Origin: Narthecium ossifragum
Lineage: Eukaryota; Streptophyta; Magnoliopsida; Dioscoreales; Nartheciaceae
Reading direction: 5' to 3'
Length of the DNA: 64,000 nucleotides
Assembly: GCA_963920575.1 (NCBI GenBank)
Contig: OY986965.1
Span: forward strand, 15,328,290 to 15,392,289
Each line of letters opens with the position of its first letter. Position 1 is the first letter of the stretch. This document shows, one piece after another, positions 22,684-33,503 of this stretch. The notes beneath the pieces are model-generated. The model was not told the origin of the DNA, ran no database searches, and saw only the letters and a list, made by a program, of their open reading frames with translations. A program made the translations under genes and the position numbers.

Positions 22684-24291
22684 ATGGCGAGGAGACGGGG
22701 ACGCCCCGCAGTAGTACGCCGAGGTACGACGCGCGTTACGCGCGCTGCTGCCCGGCGGGCTGTGGAGGCCGAGGCACGCCAGATCCCTGCACCTGTACAG
22801 GCACCAGAGGCAGAGTTAGCCGAGCACAGCGGGATGGGGGAGGCTTCCTTTCACGCCCCGGAGGCTCCTTTGCCCGTTGTTGGGCGATCCTTAGCGGCTG
22901 AGGTAACCGACTTCCAGCGTCTGAACCCGCCGAGGTTCAGCGGTAGGAGTGGAGACGCGACGGAGGCAGACGAGTGGCTGGAGAGCGTCACTCAGATGCT
23001 AGACCTTCTCTTTGGCGAGGATGATCCACTCCGGGTCAGGCTCGCGGCGTTCCAGCTCGATGGGGACGCCAGAGACTGGTGGCGCACCGCCCAGGCCACC
23101 AGAGTAGGAGGAGGGTTGCCGTCGTGGCCGGAGTTTCGCGCTGCCTTTCTTGAGGTGTACTTTCCCCAGAGTACACGGGCAGCGATGACCGAGGAGTACC
23201 TGACCCTCACTCAGGGTACTCGCACAGTGCAGCAGTTTGCGACCCGCTTCACCCACCTGGCCAGGTTTGCTGGACCAGTGGCAGTTGACCCCACCGCCAG
23301 AGCCCAGCAGCTCGAGAGAGGGCTGAGACCAGAGATCAGGAGACTGATCGCCGCGCTGCAGCCGGCAACTTACCAGGCGGTGTTGGGTGCTGCACTGGCA
23401 GTAGAGGCCCGATGCCAGGAGAGGTCGAGGGCAGAGCAGCCAGTGGCAGGTGGAGGAGGCAGAGGTCAGTCTCAGAGAGTCCAGGGCAGAGGAGGCCCGT
23501 GTAGGAGACCGAGATTCCAGCAGCACCAGCGACCCTACCCCCAGCAGCAGTTTCAGCAGCGTCCACCCCAGCAGCAGCAGCCGCAGCAGCAGTCTGGGCA
23601 GTTCCTTTTGGGAGGACCCCAGGGGCAGGCTCCTCAGGGAGGTGGACCCGGTTTGTGTTACCAGTGCCATCAGCCAGGGCACCTTCGCAGGGACGGTCCT
23701 CTGCGAGTGGCGCAGGGAGGTCGAGGCGGAGGTTGGCAGAGAGGAGCAGTAGCAGGACGGGGCCGTGGCAGAGGCAGAGCAGGTTCCAGGGGTGGGGTGT
23801 ACGCGCTTCCTGACCGCCAGTACCCAGATGCAGTGCAGCCATCATACCAGTCCTATCAGTACCCACAGGCACCCCAGCAGCCACTAGCACTAGCACAGAC
23901 CCCAGCTGAGCCTTCAGTTCTTCGAGGTATCTTTCAGCTTTTTAGTTCCTTTGTGGATGTGCTGATAGATTCGGGAGCTTCCCATTCGTTCGTGGCTAGG
24001 GAGTGTGTGACATCATTAGGGCTGGAGACCGAACCACTCAGAGTTGCACTACACCTAGACACACCGGTCGGCGGAGGAGCTCAGGTTGAGCAAATTTGCC
24101 GAGCATGCGAGTTGGAGGTTGGGGGCCTCCGCATTCTTCTAGACCTTCGGGTGCTAGACATGGTCGGTTTCGACGTGATACTCGGTATGGATTGGCTGAC
24201 ATCGTACCGAGCCGTCATAGATTATGGCCGTCGTAGGGTGACTGCCTGGACACCGGACGGCGTTCGCTTTGTTTTGTTGGGGGACCGATAG
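22684..24291 (+). CDS. Element D gag and protease (first part of gag-pol)
   Basis: The ATG at 22684 follows the leader and gives MARRRGRPAVVRR, a basic start like that of element E. About 535 residues. Capsid domain roughly residues 70-260 (LNPPRFSGRSGDATEADEWL, RVRLAAFQLDGDARDWW, LEVYFPQS). Then a glycine/arginine- and glutamine-rich linker, and a single zinc knuckle at residues 325-338, CYQCHQPGHLRRDG. Its last metal-binding Cys is Gly (codon 23695-23697). Protease follows with active-site IDSGASHSF (catalytic Asp 429, bases 23968-23970) and the second signature ILGMDWL. The frame ends at TAG 24289-24291, after which the same frame continues open into reverse transcriptase. The stop therefore looks like a single nonsense change within gag-pol, though programmed readthrough cannot be excluded. 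Confidence 0.9.
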   Translation: MARRRGRPAVVRRGTTRVTRAAARRAVEAEARQIPAPVQAPEAELAEHSGMGEASFHAPEAPLPVVGRSLAAEVTDFQRLNPPRFSGRSGDATEADEWLESVTQMLDLLFGEDDPLRVRLAAFQLDGDARDWWRTAQATRVGGGLPSWPEFRAAFLEVYFPQSTRAAMTEEYLTLTQGTRTVQQFATRFTHLARFAGPVAVDPTARAQQLERGLRPEIRRLIAALQPATYQAVLGAALAVEARCQERSRAEQPVAGGGGRGQSQRVQGRGGPCRRPRFQQHQRPYPQQQFQQRPPQQQQPQQQSGQFLLGGPQGQAPQGGGPGLCYQCHQPGHLRRDGPLRVAQGGRGGGWQRGAVAGRGRGRGRAGSRGGVYALPDRQYPDAVQPSYQSYQYPQAPQQPLALAQTPAEPSVLRGIFQLFSSFVDVLIDSGASHSFVARECVTSLGLETEPLRVALHLDTPVGGGAQVEQICRACELEVGGLRILLDLRVLDMVGFDVILGMDWLTSYRAVIDYGRRRVTAWTPDGVRFVLLGDR

Positions 24292-26721
24292 TCTGTCGAT
24301 TCCCTTGCTTGTTGCTGTTTTCCTAAACGCGAGAGTCAGCTGTTAGCCTTGTTGGCGCGTCTTTCCTTGTTTGCTGCAGAGGGCAGCCGAGAGGTTAGCT
24401 TTCCCAGAGTGGTATGTGAATTTACCGATGTGTTTCCAGATGAGCTTCCAGGACTTCCTCCCTCTAGGGCTGTTGACTTTGAGATAGATCTGGTTCCGGG
24501 TACGGGACCGATTTCTTTACCTGCTTTCAGGATGGCACCAGCTGAGCATAAGGAGCTGAGGACACAGTTGGACGAATTGATTGATCGAGGTTTCATTCGC
24601 CCTAGTACTTCACCGTGGGGAGCGCCGGTACTGTTTGCAAAGAAGAAAGACGGTACTCTACGGCTTTGTGTAGATTATCGGAAGCTGAACAGGGTCACAG
24701 TAAAGAACAAGTACCCTATGCCCAGGATCGATGATTTGTTCGATCAGCTTCGAGGATCGTCGGTCTTTTCGAAAATCGACCTTCGCACTGGCTACCACCA
24801 GCTGAGGATCAGGGATTGTGATATTCCGAAGACGGCATTTCGCACGAGGTACAGGCTTTATGAGTTCGTGGTGATGCCTTTTGGACTGACGAACGCACCA
24901 GCAGCTTTCATGGACTTGATGCAGAGGATTTTCAGACCCTACTTGGACCAGTTTGTAGTGATATTCGTCGATGACATCTTGATCTACTCACGCACAGAGG
25001 AGGAGCATGAGGAGCATCTGAGGATAGTGCTACAGTTGCTGAGGGAGAACATGCTATATGCTAAGGCCTCCAAGTGCGAGTTCTGGCTCTCAGAAGTGAA
25101 GTTTTTGGGACATGTAGTGTCAGCGGCAGGGATTTCAGTTGATCCAGCGAAGGTAGAGGCAGTTGTGCAGTGGCAGAGACCGAAGACGGTGTTCGAGGTC
25201 CGCAGTTTTCTCGGCTTGGCAGGATACTACAGGAGGTTCGTAAGGAATTTCTCCAGGGTAGCAGCGCCACTGACCAGATTGACCCAGAAGGCGGTTCCTT
25301 TTGTTTGGGACGATACTTGCGAGCAGGCCTTCGTAGAGCTGAGGACTAGATTGACCAGTGCCCCTATCTTGATAGTCCCAGAACGCGGCGTTGACTATAG
25401 TGTGTACTGTGACGCCAGTGGAGAGGGTCTTGGGTGCGTACTGATGCAAGAGGGCCACGTTGTGGCTTATGGTTCTAGGCAATTGAAGAACCATGAGAAG
25501 AACTACCCCGTCCACGATCTGGAGTTAGCAGCAGTGGTTTTTGCATTGAAGACGTGGCGACACTATCTGTATGGCGAGCGGTTCCAGGTGTACTCAGATC
25601 ATAAGAGCTTGAAGCATGTGTTTACCCAGCGTGACCTCAATCTCAGACAGCGCCGGTGGATGGAGTTGCTGGAGGACTACGACTTTGAGTTGCATTACCA
25701 TCCTGGTAAGGCAAATGTCGTTGCAGATGCACTGAGCAGGCAAGCCAGGGAGCACAGGGCAGAGTTAGCAGCGGTGTCAGCCCGACAGTGGCAGATGATA
25801 GAAACTGTTAGCCAGTTCGGGTTAGAGTTTGATGATGGAGCATCAGGCGGCTTTCTTTATGCTGTACGCAGCATTCCAGCACTTCTAGCGAGGGTGATAG
25901 AGGCACAGGGTAGAGACCCGGAGCTCGTGGATATCTGTGCTGCAGTCGGGACTGAGCACACGATTGAGGGCTGGACAGTGACGCCAGATGGTGGTTTGTG
26001 CTTCAGAGGCGGCATTGCAGTTCCAGCTGACCCAGACTTGAGAGAGGACATCCTGCGGGAGTTTCACCATTCCAGCTTTGCAGTTCATCCCGGGAGCACC
26101 AAGATGTACCATGATCTTCGCCGACAGTTTTGGTGGTCCGGGATGAAGCGAGCGGTGGCAGAGTTCGTTTCCAGATGCCTCACCTGTCAGAAGGTGAAGG
26201 CGAAGCACAGACGGACCCCCGGATTGCTGCAGCCACTTCCGGTACCAGAATGGAAGTGGGAACATATAGCCATGGATTTTGTTACAGGGCTGCCGAGGAC
26301 ACCTAGAGGGTATGATGCCATTTGGGTCATTGTTGATCGGTTGACCAAATCGGCACACTTCCTACCCATGAGGACCACGGATCTTGTTTCCAAGCTGAGC
26401 CAGTTATACGTCGATGAGATTGTCAGATTGCACAGCATTCCAGTGTCCATAGTGTCAGACCGAGACCCTAGGTTCACTGGCAGATTTTGGGAAGGTTTCC
26501 AGCAGTCCATGGGTACCTTGTTGACTTTCAGCACGGCGTTCCACCCTCAGACGGACGGACAGTCAGAGAGGACGATTCAGATCCTGGAGGACATGCTCAG
26601 GGCTTGCGTGCTTGATGCTGGAAGTAGCTGGGAGCAACATGTGCGGTTGGTCGAGTTTGCCTACAACAACAGTTACCAGTCCAGTTTGGGCTTTGCACCG
26701 TTCGAGGCGTTATACGGTTGA
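24292..26721 (+). CDS. Element D reverse transcriptase, RNase H and integrase core
   Basis: Same reading frame as gag-protease, no further stop until TGA 26719-26721. Reverse transcriptase: [17 protein letters not shown] tether, [21 protein letters not shown] and catalytic FVDD (aspartates at 24970 and 24973). RNase [49 protein letters not shown]. Integrase: HHCC finger ending CLTCQKVK (about 26060-26190), then D (26275), D (26458) and E (26566) with DX35E spacing. All catalytic acids seen are intact. Normally all are released from one Gag-Pol polyprotein, so no separate start codon is expected. The frame stops at ...ALYG, just after the core. Confidence 0.93.
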   Translation, partial: SVDSLACCCFPKRESQLLALLARLSLFAAEGSREVSFPRVVCEFTDVFPDELPGLPPSRAVDFEIDLVPGTGPISLPAFRMAPAEHKELRTQLDELIDRGFIRPSTSPWGAPVLFAKKKDGTLRLCVDYRKLNRVTVKNKYPMPRIDDLFDQLRGSSVFSKIDLRTGYHQLRIRDCDIPKTAFRTRYRLYEFVVMPFGLTNAPAAFMDLMQRIFRPYLDQFVVIFVDDILIYSRTEEEHEEHLRIVLQLLRENMLYAKASKCEFWLSEVKFLGHVVSAAGISVDPAKVEAVVQWQRPKTVFEVRSFLGLAGYYRRFVRNFSRVAAPLTRLTQKAVPFVWDDTCEQAFVELRTRLTSAPILIVPERGVDYSVYCDASGEGLGCVLMQEGHVVAYGSRQLKNHEKNYPVHDLELAAVVFALKTWRHYLYGERFQVYSDHKSLKHVFTQRDLNLRQRRWMELLEDYDFELHYHPGKANVVADALSRQAREHRAELAAVSARQWQMIETVSQFGLEFDDGASGGFLYAVRSIPALLARVIEAQGRDPELVDICAAVGTEHTIEGWTVTPDGGLCFRGGIAVPADPDLREDILREFHHSSFAVHPGSTKMYHDLRRQFWWSGMKRAVAEFVSRCLTCQKVKAKHRRTPGLLQPLPVPEWKWEHIAMDFVTGLPRTPRGYDAIWVIVDRLTKSAHFLPMRTTDLVSKLSQLYVDEIVRLHSIPVSIVSDRDPRFTGRFWEGFQQSMGTLLTFSTAFHPQTDGQSERTIQILEDMLRACVLDAGSSWEQHVRLVEFAYNNSYQSSLGFAPFEALYG

Positions 26722-27459
26722 CCTTGTCGCTCACCAATATGCTGGACAGAGGTCGGAGAGGCGTCACTCACCGGGCCGGACATCATCAGGCAATCTTCAG
26801 AGAGTTTGGCGCAGATCAGGCAGAGGCTCTTGACAGCTCAAAGCAGACAGAAAAGCTATGCAGATAGGAGGAGGCGACCGTTAGAGTTTGCAGTGGGGGA
26901 CAGAGTCTTCCTGAAGGTTTCTCCACGCAGAGGATCGATCAGATTTGGCAACAGAGGCAAGTTGACACCGAGGTTCACGGGTCCCTTCGAGATCGTGAGG
27001 CGTGTCGGAGAGGTCGCCTACCAGTTATCATTACCCCCACACCTGTCCGCTGTTCATCCTACCTTTCACGTGTCGATGTTGAGGAAGTATGTTTCAGACC
27101 CATCGCACGAGATCAGAGTCGACGACATTGATGTTGAGGAGGATGCCACATACATAGAGGAGCCGGTGCAGATCATGGACAGGCGGGACCAGGTACTCAG
27201 AGGCAGATCGATACCGTTAGTGATGGTCCGTTGGAGACATGGCAATACCGAAGAGTTGACTTGGGAGCGAGAGGATCGTATGCGCCGAGAGTTCCCAAGA
27301 TTGTTCCTTCCAGCAGGTAGACTTCTTTCGGGCGTTGGCGCCCCTAGCTGTAGCCTTGTCTTGTCTGTGCAGGTAGGCTTAGAGTGCTTGTTTCTTTTCT
27401 TCGGCCCTACCCTTAGCGAATTTCGCGGACGAAATTCCTTTAAGGGTGATAGGTTGTGA
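26722..27459 (+). CDS. Element D integrase C-terminus with chromodomain
   Basis: Continues in the same frame after TGA 26719-26721. It contains the SPICWTEVGE and SRQKSYADRRRR linker, the GPFEIVRRVGEVAYQLSLP and HPTFHVSMLRKYV module common to this clade, then a chromodomain-like segment (about 27140-27305, ending LTWEREDRMRREFPRLF). The family usually has arginine after ALYG, which suggests the TGA arose from CGA. A chromodomain directs integration to particular chromatin; this Tekay-type version lacks the canonical aromatic cage. The frame closes with a TGA overlapping the LTR start. Bases after about 27310 are the untranslated tail in element terms. Confidence 0.88.
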   Translation, partial: PCRSPICWTEVGEASLTGPDIIRQSSESLAQIRQRLLTAQSRQKSYADRRRRPLEFAVGDRVFLKVSPRRGSIRFGNRGKLTPRFTGPFEIVRRVGEVAYQLSLPPHLSAVHPTFHVSMLRKYVSDPSHEIRVDDIDVEEDATYIEEPVQIMDRRDQVLRGRSIPLVMVRWRHGNTEELTWEREDRMRREFPRLFLPAGRLLSGVGAPSCSLVLSVQVGLECLFLFFGPTLSEFRGRNSFKGDRL

Positions 27460-30072
27460 GGACACGTTCCTCTAATCCGGCTCGACCGCGTCGGTCGAGG
27501 GCCGATCCCTTTCTTGGATTGTTCTCGCGTCGAGTGCGATCGGCTGATCGCATGGCCTCTTTGCAACCCCAGGGGCAATTTGGTCAAATTGCGCCCTGTC
27601 GGGTGATTTCACACGCGTGTAACGCACACACGGCCTTATAATGATGTATGTGCTTGAGTAGACCCATAGGAGTGATCTAGATCTGAGGATCGGGGTTTGA
27701 TCAGGTAGATCCAGATCTGAACGGCCGTGATCAATTTGATGATGATCAAACGGTTGTGGACTTAAACAACCTAATTAGTTAAACTTAACCCTACTTTTCA
27801 TTCACTCTCCCTCTCGCGAGACTTCTTCCTGGGTGACGGCGCAACGGCTGAGGAGAGGGAGAGACCGCGACTCGACTGGAAGGAGAAGAGGGCGGCGGCG
27901 GCCGGCCAAGGAGCTAGAGGCGGCGTCCACGGCGACGACGGAGGGCTAGGCGAGCTCTGCGACCGCGACTGGAGGTGGTGGCGAGCTTGTGAACGGCAAC
28001 CGCGGCCGGAGAAGAAGGAGAGGGACGAGATCCCGACGCCTAGAGGTAGGGATTCCTACCCAAATCGTGGATTTGGCCTCTAGGGTATTGTTTGTTGCAT
28101 GCTAGAATAGGATTGCAGTGTTCTGTTACTCCGTGATTTCTCTGTTGATGTTCTTCCCTTCTTAGAGCATGCCGTCGTATAGATCTAGTTGCTAGTAGTG
28201 ATTTCTTTGACGAGGTTTGCTTCCCTTCTCGCTGGTGTGTTGTGGGTTGATGAGATTCTTCCTCTGATTTCTTTCCCCTGTTCTTGGCCGGCCGGAGACT
28301 TGAGTTGCCTGATTTCCCTTGAAGCTTCGGGTATTCGTTTCTGTTTCCTTCCTCATCCCAGTTGCTGCAGTGTCATCTCTTTTCCATGCTCGATCCCTCT
28401 ATTTTCCTTCCGGGTGCCAAGGGTTGTTGAGGGGTGGCATTGTTCAGTCTGCTGCGAGGGTGTGAGTTCCATTCCCGTAAGCTCTGTCTTTGAGGATTGG
28501 TTTGGGTTTTGCTGGACCCCGTAGGGGAGTTGAGTTGGGGTTCTGATTGGCCTTGCTGGGTAGATGGCCCTCCTTCCCTCTGTTGTCCTCCCCAGGTTTC
28601 GCTACTGCCATGGTGAACCTATGAATTCGTCCCCTTTGCTGGTATGGATGGTCATTACCAGATTTGGAGTCAGTCCTTGGTTGGATTTCACTATCAGCCC
28701 GAACTGAATATTACTACCACTCTTATGAACCATATGTTTATCTTTTTCTTCAACTCGTATAATTACTCGCCATACCATTGAATTATATATTGTTATAGCA
28801 TGCTTCTGCCTAGGGCCGGCGGTGTGCCCGTTTCTATTTCTTTGTGGGTTAACCAAGGGAGTGACGCCCCTTGGGAATGTTTAGATTTAATTGGGCCGAA
28901 GGTGTGCCCTATTGTATGTGTTGAATAAGATGATATATGATTGGGATATGTGAAAGTCTATGTTTGGCTTCTGTCTATTCTTAAATGCTAAATCTATTTT
29001 ATAGCTATGCTATAACTTGTGGACATGTGGTTGATGAATTGACATGTAGAGACACCTAGGCCTAGTTGTTTGAATAGGCTCATGCATGTTGTATGCATTA
29101 GAAGCATTAAGGCTAGGTGCGGGCGATGGGCTCGATCGCCGATCCGAGGGCTCGGGTAGCTCGGATCTAGCTTTAGGACCGAGGTATGGGTAGGAGGATT
29201 AGGGCGAGATTGTGTGGTTATGATCTTATGTTGATTGAGGTTACAACCTAGATATAATCATGTGAATTATGATGTTGAGGAATAGAGGTCGTGTTGTCTC
29301 TTTGTCCCAAGGGTCTAAGTGTGGATGTCGATGTCCATGACGTATGTCCCCGTACAAGGGGTGGTGTACGGCGAGAGCTCCGGCGGTGAGTGCAGCGGCG
29401 ATGCACCGACCCTGGGTCCGGGCTCGTGTTGGCTGTCCTCCTTGTTTCGCCGCTTGGGTGAGGGTGACCCTATGTAGGGGCCCATTCTGGATCGACGAGG
29501 TGTGAGGCCTCCAGTAGCACCTTAGCCTTGGGATGAAAGATAACACAATTGCAGTTTACCCTTTCCTTGAGAGTGCCGTAGAGTAGAACCCTACTGGGCT
29601 TTATGCTCACCCTACCCGGGCTGCGTTTTGCAGGTGCAGGCGCCGCTCCTTCCACTTCAGTAGCCACTGGCGGATCAGCTCTTGGAGGCGCATCTACTTC
29701 GGGTGGACTTTGAGGTTGTTGACAGACTAGAGGATTTAAATTCAGCTTTATATTTATTTAATGTAGTCAAACATTTGGAGACTTATGCATCTTATTTGAG
29801 GACAAATTGTATAACCGTCAATTTTGATATTAATGACAAAGTCTTTTATTTGGATGTTTAATTGGATTGTAATCATGATATCAGTATGAGTCTGCAAATT
29901 ATGCCCTTTGATTCTGTATTTGAATTTACTGTGAAATATGAGGAATTGTACAGGTCCTTGTGTAAGAATTGTAGAGGAGATTCTGTCAAAATTCTCCGCG
30001 CCATTGATGATGTAACAGGTTTAGGTTGCTCACTCCCCGATCTGGATGGGTTTTCTGGGTCGGGGCGTGACA
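27455..30072 (+). repeat. 3' LTR of element D
   Basis: Preceded by the conserved GGACGAAATTCCTTTAAGG block and purine-rich tract. Its end GGGGCGTGACA is followed by the AGGAG duplication. The TTTTGCAGGTGCAGGCG block is at 29626-29642. Confidence 0.93.
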
Positions 30073-30077
30073 AGGAG

Positions 30078-30332
30078 CCTCAACAAGAGGCTTTCGCAGG
30101 GTTTGGTCAGATCCAACAGGCAGAGCGGAGACCTTTGACGTGCTTTGAGTGCGGACAGCTGGGGCATTACCGGAGAGACTGCCTCTCACGGAGAGCGTTG
30201 GCCAGGCGGGACAGGATGCAGGCAGGCCCAGTGCGGGGTTCGTGCTATCAGTGTGGCCAGCCGGGTCACTTTCGCCGAGAGTGCGCGACACTGCGAGGCG
30301 GAGGCCGTGGCAGTGGCAGTGGAGGCCAGTAG
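30078..30332 (+). pseudogene. Element E gag, zinc-knuckle part
   Basis: Resumes in phase with the acidic frame left of the D insertion (PQQEAFAGFGQ). Two perfect CX2CX4HX4C knuckles follow: CFECGQLGHYRRDC (30141-30182) and CYQCGQPGHFRREC (30243-30284). A glycine-rich tail ends at TAG 30330-30332. Zinc knuckles bind the genomic RNA. Where an autonomous element would continue into protease, only about 145 bases remain before the 3' LTR. The knuckles are in better condition than the one in element D. Confidence 0.85.
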
Positions 30333-30475
30333 AGGCGGCTGGGTTGGTTTCAGCATCAGCGTCACATCAGCAAGTACCCTTTACCGCTTTGTAGTATCAT
30401 GATAGGCGTTGTTTTCTTTTCCGAGCCCTACCCTTATCGAGTCTAGGGACGAGATTTCCTTTAAGAGTTTTAGGA
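30333..30475 (+). other. Element E 3' untranslated tail and purine tract
   Basis: Ends with the GGGACGAGATTTCCTTTAAG block and a purine-rich tract before the LTR, equivalent to the segment before the D LTR. It shows that a deletion joined gag almost directly to the element's 3' end. Confidence 0.75.
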
Positions 30476-32900
30476 TGTGAGGACCCATCCCTCTACTCCT
30501 GGGTCGACCGGCTGGGTCAGGCCCGTGGCTCGTTGGTTTGCTTCGCGTCGAACGCGCGATCCGGTGGATCGCATTGTTTCTTGGACCGGAAGGGCAATTT
30601 GGTAAATTGCGTCTTGTGGGTTTGTTTCACACCCGCGTGTGCACACACTGACCTTGTATGTGTTAGTGCTTGTATAGAATGGCTATGTGGACCCGGGATC
30701 GGAAGATCCCAGCTCGGGCGCGCGGAAGCTTGCCTTTGGGCAGCTGACGACCCTCGAGCGATCGATCGCTCCTTGGAGCGATCGGTCGGACTCGTGAGCG
30801 AGTCGGTGGTGGGATCGAGCCAGGGCGCAAGATCGATCACTCCTTGTAGCGACCGATGGGAATCGCGTCGGTGGCTTTTCTGCTTCACGAGGACGGCCAC
30901 CGCTGGCCGTCACTCTCTCCTGTCAGAGGGGGGAGGACTTTCCCTCCCCTCGCTTCACCTTTCTCCCCTCTTTTCCGGCTTTCCCCTCCCCCTTTTTCCT
31001 TTCCTTTCTTCCTCCTTCTCTTCTCTTCTTCTTCCTTCTTCTCTTCATTCCCGCGGTGCTCTGTTTCTTCTCTTCTCCGCCGGCGAGCTTCATCTCCTCC
31101 GTTCTCCCTCCTCCGACCATCTTTTTCGGCGTTCTAAGGCTCGTTGGATTCGTGACAACGAGAGGAAGATCCCTGAAGTGGTTTGGAGGCTTGTTGGTGA
31201 TCAAATCGCGGGGAATCAGCCGAGGAAAGCGCAGCTAGGTAGGGTTATACCTACTGATGTTTATTTCGGGTTTTCTCTAGATCTAGCCGTTGGATCTTGT
31301 TGATCCTTGTTTTGTTGGATTCCTTATGCCTATTAGATTTACTGATTTAAGTTACATTTTAATCAGTTGAGATTTGAGTAGGTTTTATGCTTGATTAGTC
31401 TCAGATTTCCGGTTTTCTGCTGTTCTTGAAGAATAGCCAGCTTGCGGCGATTTTCCGGCCGGCGTGTACATGATCTTGGCTTTTGATAAAACATAAGAGT
31501 TGTACATATACTCGTTAGTTTTCCATTCCATCTTGGCTTTTGTTATGAATTGTTTGCTGAAGGGCTGCGTTGCAGCAATTAATGGGTAAGTTAGTTTGAT
31601 TAACGATTTTTGATTAGTGTTTTCCATTAATCCAACCGTTGGATGATTATGAATTTTGGATTTGATGATCCTGGTATATACACCTACTGGTGGCTAAGTT
31701 GGATCTTGAATCCGACTTCGTTTGGACATCGGATCGACGGGATCAATTTGCCCCTAAGTAGAGGTTTTTGGGTTTTGAATATAATATTATATTTCGGAAT
31801 ATAATATTATATTGTTTACTATTCATCAGCGGCTTTCGGGGTTGCTTCCCGTTGCAGGAGTTCGCGGTCGACGGTCGTGGTACCGTCGTAATGCCAGGAC
31901 CCGCTGCGGATCGGCTGGTAGCGGTTGGTAGTACCGCTGCAGCGATCCAGTAGACTTATATGATGCTTGACATACTGTTGCATGCCTTGCTTCTTATCTG
32001 TGTATGTCATAGCATGCATTGTTGTTGTGTGCATTAGTTGCATTGGTTAGGGCGTGAGTGATCCTTGGGTCGCCTTCCCGAGGCTGGAAGCTCGGACTTA
32101 GCCCTAGGACCGGGGTTGGGCTGTTTGGACCCGGTTTGAATTGTGGTGTCCAGTCGATTCGATGATAGGCTTAGATGACTGGTACACTGGTTGCTTGATG
32201 ATTGTAGAGGTCGTGTCGGTCTCAAGTCGGAGGCTGAGGTGTAGCCGGTGTTCCACTGTGTAGACTCTTGAGTGGTGGAAACGGCCCCCTCAGCGGTGCC
32301 ATTTCTCGCCTGCAGTGCCAGGTTCCTGCATGTGAGTCAGCAGTGTTTGTTGAGCTTACTGTGTGCTGCTCCTGGGCACCAGGGACACGCGGTGGGGTTA
32401 TGGGACTCCTGTATACACCCAGATCCAACTTGAGGGCGACACTGTTGCGTTTCCCTTTTCCTTCTGTGTGTCGTAGTGTAGATCCCTACTGAGCTTAGTG
32501 CTCACTCCTACCCGGGCTGCGTTTTGCTGGTGCAGGCGTCAGTTCTTCCTCTGTGGCCCCTACCGGGCAGTTGGTTGGTGGTGCGGCGGCGCCTGGTGGC
32601 TTTTGAGAGGTGGTGATCGTTTATTGCTTTTACCTTATGTTAGTTAGTCTCCTTCGGGAGTGATGTTATATTTTGAATCTTCCCCTCTCCGAGGATATGT
32701 ATATTAAAAATGTTTTTGAGTTCTTAATCCGTGGTTCGAGGTGTTGTTATAATTATTGTCTTTTAATTGAGGGTGCTTTGGTGAACAATTAGGGACACCA
32801 ATAGGTTAGAGGGAACCCTCGCCAGCTTTTCTTCCGCGTTTGTTAGGTTCCGGTTCGCGTCGCCCGGCCCGGTTGGGCTTTCGCGGTTCGGGGCGCGACA
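30476..32900 (+). repeat. 3' LTR of element E
   Basis: TGTGAGGACCCA...GGGGCGCGACA, 2425 bp, followed by CCGGT. It repeats the palindrome (30756-30771), AT hairpin (31778-31813) and polypyrimidine tract (about 30930-31060) of the 5' LTR. The conserved TTTTGC(A/T)GG block is at 32522-32538, with T in place of A. Confidence 0.9.
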
Positions 32901-33112
32901 CCGGTGATGGGGACGTGCACTGTAGATGGCAGCGGTGGACGGCAGTGGATGGTGGCCGGCTGGTGGAGAGAGAATCCGGGAGTAGAGAGATGAAGGTGGC
33001 TGGTGGCGTGGGTATTGAGTTTTATGGCTACTCCTAGGGTTACAGCTACTCCTATAATATCTCTTAATTTATTTCTTCAATGCATAAAACCCTAATACAA
33101 GCTATGGAGGTC

Positions 33113-33120
33113 CTTTTATA
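33113..33120 (-). promoter_or_regulatory. TATA box of B solo LTR
   Basis: Reverse complement of TATAAAAG in the conserved block. Confidence 0.6.
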
Positions 33121-33503
33121 GAGGCCTCAAAGAGTTCTATTCCAACCTGGATACCTACTTGCCAAAACAGCTAATGACTTGACTCAACCCAACTGGGACT
33201 CATAATATGAACTAGCAAAGCACAAACTAGGAAATCAACTAGGAAAGCAATTAAGACTCAACTAATGAAATAACCAGCTAGGAATAGGATTCCTTAAGGC
33301 TGGCTTTGGCTTGGGACCTGGTCCAAGGCCGAATCCTCCTAGGAGGTGGGCCCTGACCTATGTGGGTCCCTCCTGGGCCTATCCCACGTGTGGGCCCTGC
33401 CCCAGAATTGGGCGTGGGTTGGTCTAGTCCAGGTGGAGCTGGACTTGGTTCCACTTGGCCGGGCATGGGTCGGGCGTGGGTTGGGCTTGGGTCAACCATA
33501 TCA

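Larger units (their letters stand above)
19863..30072 (+). mobile_element. Full-length Tekay/Del-type chromovirus D (TSD AGGAG)
   Basis: 5' LTR 19863-22481, PBS, gag-pol frame 22684-27459, 3' LTR 27455-30072, flanked by AGGAG at 19858-19862 and 30073-30077. Total length is 10.2 kb. The LTRs are 2619 and 2618 bp, and I noticed about 20 base differences and two small indels between them, so it is young relative to the E element it sits in. Domain order gag, protease, reverse transcriptase, RNase H, integrase, chromodomain is that of chromoviruses. It is the only element here with every domain present. Confidence 0.95.
16330..32900 (+). mobile_element. Non-autonomous gag-only element E (TSD CCGGT), host of element D
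   Basis: LTRs 16330-18758 and 30476-32900 flank an internal region that is only about 1.5 kb long once the nested D element is removed. It has a PBS, a gag with two zinc knuckles and a purine-rich tract, but no protease, reverse transcriptase or integrase. CCGGT occurs at 16325-16329 and 32901-32905. The structure matches plant terminal-repeat elements that carry only gag (TR-GAG type) and depend on an autonomous partner. D-like Tekay elements are the obvious candidates because LTR ends, PBS and gag are similar. By eye the first 145 bases of the two LTRs differ at 8 positions. Confidence 0.88.
16069..33503 (-). repeat. Family B solo LTR (TSD AATCC), split by the E element
   Basis: Left part 16069-16329 starts TGTTACGCC; right part 32901-33503 ends CCATATCA. 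Flanking 5-bp duplications AATCC are at 16064-16068 and 33504-33508. Joined length is about 859 bp, as for the B LTR at 2863. No B internal sequence is present. The E element sits inside with its own duplication CCGGT. Confidence 0.9.

Noticed and set aside
22999..23896. Minus-strand ORFs opposite element D gag
   Set aside because: Shadow frames of a Gln/Arg-rich coding region.
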